Shown here: positions 61,386-64,000 of the stretch, piece by piece | Numbering within the stretch: the stretch's first letter is position 1 | Layout: every line of letters starts with the position of its first letter | Assembly: GCA_023150295.1 (NCBI GenBank) | Contig: JAKLLE010000005.1 | Coordinates: 18,560-82,559, forward strand | DNA length: 64,000 nt | Direction: 5' to 3' | Source of the DNA: Giesbergeria sp. | GTDB lineage: Bacteria > Pseudomonadota > Gammaproteobacteria > Burkholderiales > Burkholderiaceae_C | Translations under genes and position numbers: made by a program | The notes under the pieces: generated by a model | The model's input: the letters and a program-made list of their open reading frames with translations, nothing else | Databases searched by the model: none | Told to the model about the DNA's origin: nothing

Positions 61386-61649
61386 GTGTAGGGTTTCGCT
61401 CTGATTGGTGCTTTCAGAGCCCCGAAAAAGTTGCACGGCTAGGCGCAGTGCGCAGGCAATGGTGGTGCCCTTGCCAAGCGCTGCAACGACGCTGTGCGGC
61501 TTTTTCGGGGCTCCCTTCGGGCCAGCGGCCAAGGGGCCATCTGCGTTGTTGCAGCGGCTTGACGTAACCCGTTATGCCTGCGCCCCTGCGCCTAGCAGCT
61601 GACCCCTTGGCCGCTGGCTGAAAGTACCAATCAGAGCGAAACACTACAC
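61386..61649. mobile_element. MITE-like element, 264 bp, with 32-bp TIRs and 5-bp target duplication
   Basis: Left end 61386-61417 and right end 61618-61649 are inverted repeats (GTGTAGxGTTTCGCTCTGATT..., 30 of 32 match). Directly outside each end is CAGTT (61381-61385 and 61650-61654), a perfect 5-bp direct repeat. Inside, further inverted pairs occur: AGCCCCGAAAAAG/CTTTTTCGGGGCT, CCAGCGGCCAAGGGG/CCCCTTGGCCGCTGG, and GCTAGGCGCAG with its mirror. No ORF of note is inside. Confidence 0.85.
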
Positions 61650-61718
61650 CAGTTCAGGGGCCGGAACTTATCACGCCAAGAGCAGACCCGCGCTGCGGCA
61701 GGTCATGGCCCCACCTGC

Positions 61719-62627
61719 TCAGCCCCTCGCGGCCATCGCCTTTTGCACTTCCAGCGTGCCTTGCGCGGCGCCGCTGGCAGGCACCTGTTCGTCGGTACGC
61801 TCTGTCACCTGCGCCAGGCGCTGCGCCAGTTGTTCCGGCACCGTATCGCCCAGGCCCAGGTGGATGCCCTGGGTCAGCGTGATGTGCGCTGCCTCGAACG
61901 AACCACCGCCCGCACACAGAATCGTGCGCGTGGGCGCGCTCTCGTGCACCAGCACCAGCATGGCGGGCACCACGGCCTCGGGCTGCAGCGCGTCCAGGAT
62001 CTGGGGCGGGAACAGCGATTCGGTCATGCGCGTGGCCGCCGTGGGCGCCAAGGCGTTGACGTGGATGTGGTACTTGGCCCCTTCGATGGCCAGCGTCTGC
62101 ATCAGGCCCACCTGGGCCAGCTTGGCAGCGCCATAGTTGGCCTGGCCGAAATTGCCATACAGCCCGGTGGACGAGGTCGTCATCAAAATGCGCCCGTACT
62201 GCTGCGCCACCATGTGCGGCCACACGGCCTTGCAGCAGTGGGCCGCACCCATGAGGTGCACATCCACCACCAGGCGGAAGTCCGCCATGTCCATCTTCGA
62301 GAACGACTTGTCGCGCAGGATGCCGGCGTTGTTGACCAGAATATCTACACGGCCCCAGGCTTCGACGGCCTGCTGCACCATGGCCTGCACAGCGGCAAAG
62401 TCGGTCACCGACGCGCCGTTGGCCAGCGCCTCACCGCCTGCGGCGCGGATCTCGTCCACCACCGCCTGCGCTGCCGAGACCGAGCCACCGCTGCCGTCCA
62501 CCGCGCCACCCAGGTCGTTGACCAGCACCTTGGCACCGCGCTTGGCCAGCGCCAGCGCATGCTGGCGGCCCAGGCCACCGCCCGCACCCGTCACGATGGC
62601 CACGCGGCCCTTGAAATCCAGTTCCAT
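61719..62627 (-). CDS. SDR-family oxidoreductase (3-hydroxyacyl-CoA dehydrogenase-like)
   Basis: A 302-residue short-chain dehydrogenase. Cofactor motif TGAGGGLGRQHAL (14-26), NNAGIL near 98 and the catalytic Tyr-Lys in QANYGAAKLA near 165. The VLVNDLGGAVDGSGGS segment is typical of the multifunctional enzyme type-2 (HSD17B4-like) 3-hydroxyacyl-CoA dehydrogenase group. It probably acts on acyl chains; no pathway gene is adjacent. The track ORF (to 63530) is over-extended; ATG 62627 is preceded by AGGAG at 11 bp. Confidence 0.9.
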   Translation of the reverse strand: MELDFKGRVAIVTGAGGGLGRQHALALAKRGAKVLVNDLGGAVDGSGGSVSAAQAVVDEIRAAGGEALANGASVTDFAAVQAMVQQAVEAWGRVDILVNNAGILRDKSFSKMDMADFRLVVDVHLMGAAHCCKAVWPHMVAQQYGRILMTTSSTGLYGNFGQANYGAAKLAQVGLMQTLAIEGAKYHIHVNALAPTAATRMTESLFPPQILDALQPEAVVPAMLVLVHESAPTRTILCAGGGSFEAAHITLTQGIHLGLGDTVPEQLAQRLAQVTERTDEQVPASGAAQGTLEVQKAMAARG

Positions 62628-62772
62628 GCTGCTTTCACTCCTGAATCTTGAACGAAGTCGCACAAGGGACCATCCCTGTGCCTTGGCGCCGCACTTTACG
62701 CTACAAAGCGATACAAGCCTGTACAGTGGGTGACCCCACTGCCCTACACACCCCGCCCGCATTGCCTTGCCC

Positions 62773-63651
62773 ATGACCGCCCCTGCCGCCCCCGAAACTC
62801 CCCGCGATGCCGCCACGGTCGTGCTGCTGCGCGACGCCCCCGGTGGCCTGGAAGTGCTGCTGCAACGCCGCCATACCCAGATGACCGACATGGGCGGGCT
62901 GTACGTCTTTCCCGGCGGCAAGCTCGACCCACAGGACTCGGACGCACAGAGCTTGGCCGCGCTCGACCAAGCCCCCCAAGCACTGCACGCACACCTGGGC
63001 GAACCCGATCTGCCCCCATCCCTGGCCGCTGGCCTGTACGTGGCCGCGCTGCGCGAGGCGCTGGAGGAATGCGGCCTGCTGCTGGCCGAGCCCCTGCAAG
63101 CGGGTGCGCCCTTGGACGCCCCACGCGCCCGCGCCATGCTGCGCGAGGGGCAGCCCCTGGCGCAGGTGCTGTCCCACCTGGGCCTGCGCCTGGCCACACA
63201 GCGGCTGGCCGCCTGGTCGCGCTGGATCACGCCGCTGTCGCCCGCCATGGGCACCCGGCGCTTTGACACACGCTTTTTCGTGGCCCCGGCGCCGCTGGGC
63301 CAGACCGCCGCGCACGACAACGAGGAAGCCACCGAAAGCGTGTGGCTGGCGCCGCGCGCCGCGCTGGAGCAGTACCGCGACGGCCAGATCGAACTGGCGC
63401 CCCCGCAGATCATGAGCCTGGCGCACCTGGCCAGGTACGCCCGCATGCAGGACGTACTGGCCGCCGCCCAAAGCCAGCGCCCGCCCACCATCCTGCCGCT
63501 GGCGCACCTGGACGCAGGCCTGCGCACCATCGCCTACCCCGGCGATCCGCTGCACGCCGAGCGCGAGCGTGCCCTGCCCGGCCCCACGCGGCTGCGCCAG
63601 CAGGGGCGGCAGTTCCTGCCCGAAGCCGGTTTTGAAGCCCTTTTCCTTTGA
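62773..63651 (+). CDS. NUDIX hydrolase, NUDT19/RNU-like
   Basis: A 292-residue Nudix-fold protein. RDAATVVLLRD..VLLQRR is the fold start and GLYVFPGGKLDPQDSD opens the Nudix box, with the catalytic helix separated by an insertion: AALREALEECGLLL (about 97-110). This long-insert layout is seen in NUDT7/NUDT19-type CoA and acyl-CoA diphosphatases and their bacterial relatives. Substrate unknown. The track gives a TTG at 62767; the ATG at 62773 is preferred. It is divergent from the SDR gene. Confidence 0.85.
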   Translation: MTAPAAPETPRDAATVVLLRDAPGGLEVLLQRRHTQMTDMGGLYVFPGGKLDPQDSDAQSLAALDQAPQALHAHLGEPDLPPSLAAGLYVAALREALEECGLLLAEPLQAGAPLDAPRARAMLREGQPLAQVLSHLGLRLATQRLAAWSRWITPLSPAMGTRRFDTRFFVAPAPLGQTAAHDNEEATESVWLAPRAALEQYRDGQIELAPPQIMSLAHLARYARMQDVLAAAQSQRPPTILPLAHLDAGLRTIAYPGDPLHAERERALPGPTRLRQQGRQFLPEAGFEALFL

Positions 63652-63655
63652 ACAC

Positions 63656-63733
63656 GTGTACAGACCGGACACATGGTTAACAGGTGTGCGAGGACATGGT
63701 TAACACTTTCGGCGAACTTCGCCGGAGGTTCGT
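63656..63733. repeat. Left-end region of an IS481-like insertion sequence
   Basis: TGTACAGACCGGACACATGG and following sequence includes two direct GACAyATGGTTAACA-type copies (about 63671 and 63700), before the GGAGG ribosome site of the transposase. This is the kind of terminal region seen in IS481-family elements. The other end is beyond the window or lost. Confidence 0.5.
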
Positions 63734-64000
63734 GTGCCATGGAAGGCTTGCAACACCATGAGTCTGAGACAAGAGTTCGTTGAACTGGCACGGCAAGAAG
63801 GCGCCAACCGGCGTGAGCTGTGCAGGCGCTTTGGCATCAGCTCCCCGACCGCCTACAAGTGGGAGGGACTTGCAAAATTCAAAACCGCAACATGGCGGAA
63901 ACACTTCGGTGCTCAATATTTGAGCACTTTGCGGTTGTCAGGAAGAATGCGCAGCGCTATCGCATCGATTCCCCCGTGGGTGACCCGCAGTGCTCCCTCG
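63734..64000 (+). pseudogene. IS481-family transposase, 5' fragment
   Basis: From the GTG at 63734 (GGAGG 5 bp upstream) the frame reads VPWKACNTMSLRQEFVELA, then REGANRRELCRRFGISS and TAYKWEG. This is the N-terminal helix-turn-helix of IS481 transposases (MPWKxxxxMxxRxEFV...CRRFGISxxTxYKW). After about residue 45 (63868) the family pattern stops: LAKFKTATWRKHFGAQYLST is unlike the expected linker, and no DDE catalytic domain is seen before the window edge. The frame stays open. A perfect hairpin GTGCTCAA-TAT-TTGAGCAC (63909-63927) lies in the foreign part. Either a truncated copy or one interrupted by another insertion. Confidence 0.7.

Noticed and set aside
58789-61404. 871-aa plus-strand ORF
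   Set aside because: Antisense to ylqF and gshA, which are strongly supported.
1-64000. CRISPR arrays or prophage
   Set aside because: No regularly spaced short repeats with unique spacers and no phage structural genes were seen on reading.

Overview
The window looks like a chromosomal segment of a high-GC betaproteobacterium of the Comamonadaceae (Acidovorax/Diaphorobacter-like). The grounds are the GC-rich codon use, the gene families, and a dispersed intergenic repeat of the type GCTATnATTTTTATAGC..AGCGCTT, present in eight recognisable copies. The placement is inference; no 16S or other marker gene is in the window. Most lines of the ORF track are antisense or frame shadows.

Layout. 0-8.2 kb: a minus-strand acyl-CoA catabolic operon (acyl-CoA dehydrogenase, saccharopine-dehydrogenase-like reductase, thiolase, acyl-CoA ligase running off the left edge), divergent from a MalT-type LuxR regulator. 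8.2-10.1 kb: TusA-like protein, NUDIX hydrolase, cysM and tRNA-Leu(CAA). 10.1-11.9 kb: what appears to be the scar of an integrative element, with arm-type repeats beside the tRNA, a higBA-like toxin-antitoxin pair with a clear operator, a decayed nuclease gene, a small membrane protein and a P4-type integrase fragment. 11.9-22.2 kb: housekeeping and accessory genes (PAP2 phosphatase, Cache protein, lipoprotein, LysR/gcdH/CoA-transferase glutaryl-CoA module, OsmC, NAD(P)-binding protein with a divergent LysR, two glutathione transferases).

22.2-36.3 kb is a metal-resistance block: a two-component system divergent from an HME-RND tripartite efflux operon (czcCBA-like), then small periplasmic or membrane metal-handling proteins, an HMA protein, a cytochrome c and a copper P-type ATPase. 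The ATPase has three heavy-metal-binding modules in an exact 195-bp tandem period and a CueR-like promoter. Together these would sense metal, export it across both membranes and buffer it in the periplasm.

36.4-43.2 kb holds cheV, two small unknown genes, a patatin-like phospholipase and, directly upstream of it, a 1306-residue CheR-PAS-GGDEF-EAL protein. 43.3-63.7 kb is mostly housekeeping: panE-like reductase, VanZ, DUF3857/transglutaminase, Sel1-like, rhomboid protease, EamA permease, thermonuclease, DHH phosphoesterase, ankyrin protein, RluA-type pseudouridine synthase, a second GGDEF/EAL protein, OmpA-like protein, ylqF, gshA, an SDR and a NUDIX hydrolase. A 264-bp MITE-like element with 32-bp inverted ends and a 5-bp duplication lies directly upstream of gshA. 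The right edge holds the 5' end of a truncated IS481-type transposase.

No CRISPR array, rRNA operon or intact prophage was seen. The most unusual items are the tRNA-Leu scar, the MITE-like element, the repeat family that supplies C-termini and stop codons to genes, the 195-bp tandem repeat in the copper ATPase, and the c-di-GMP protein/patatin gene pair.
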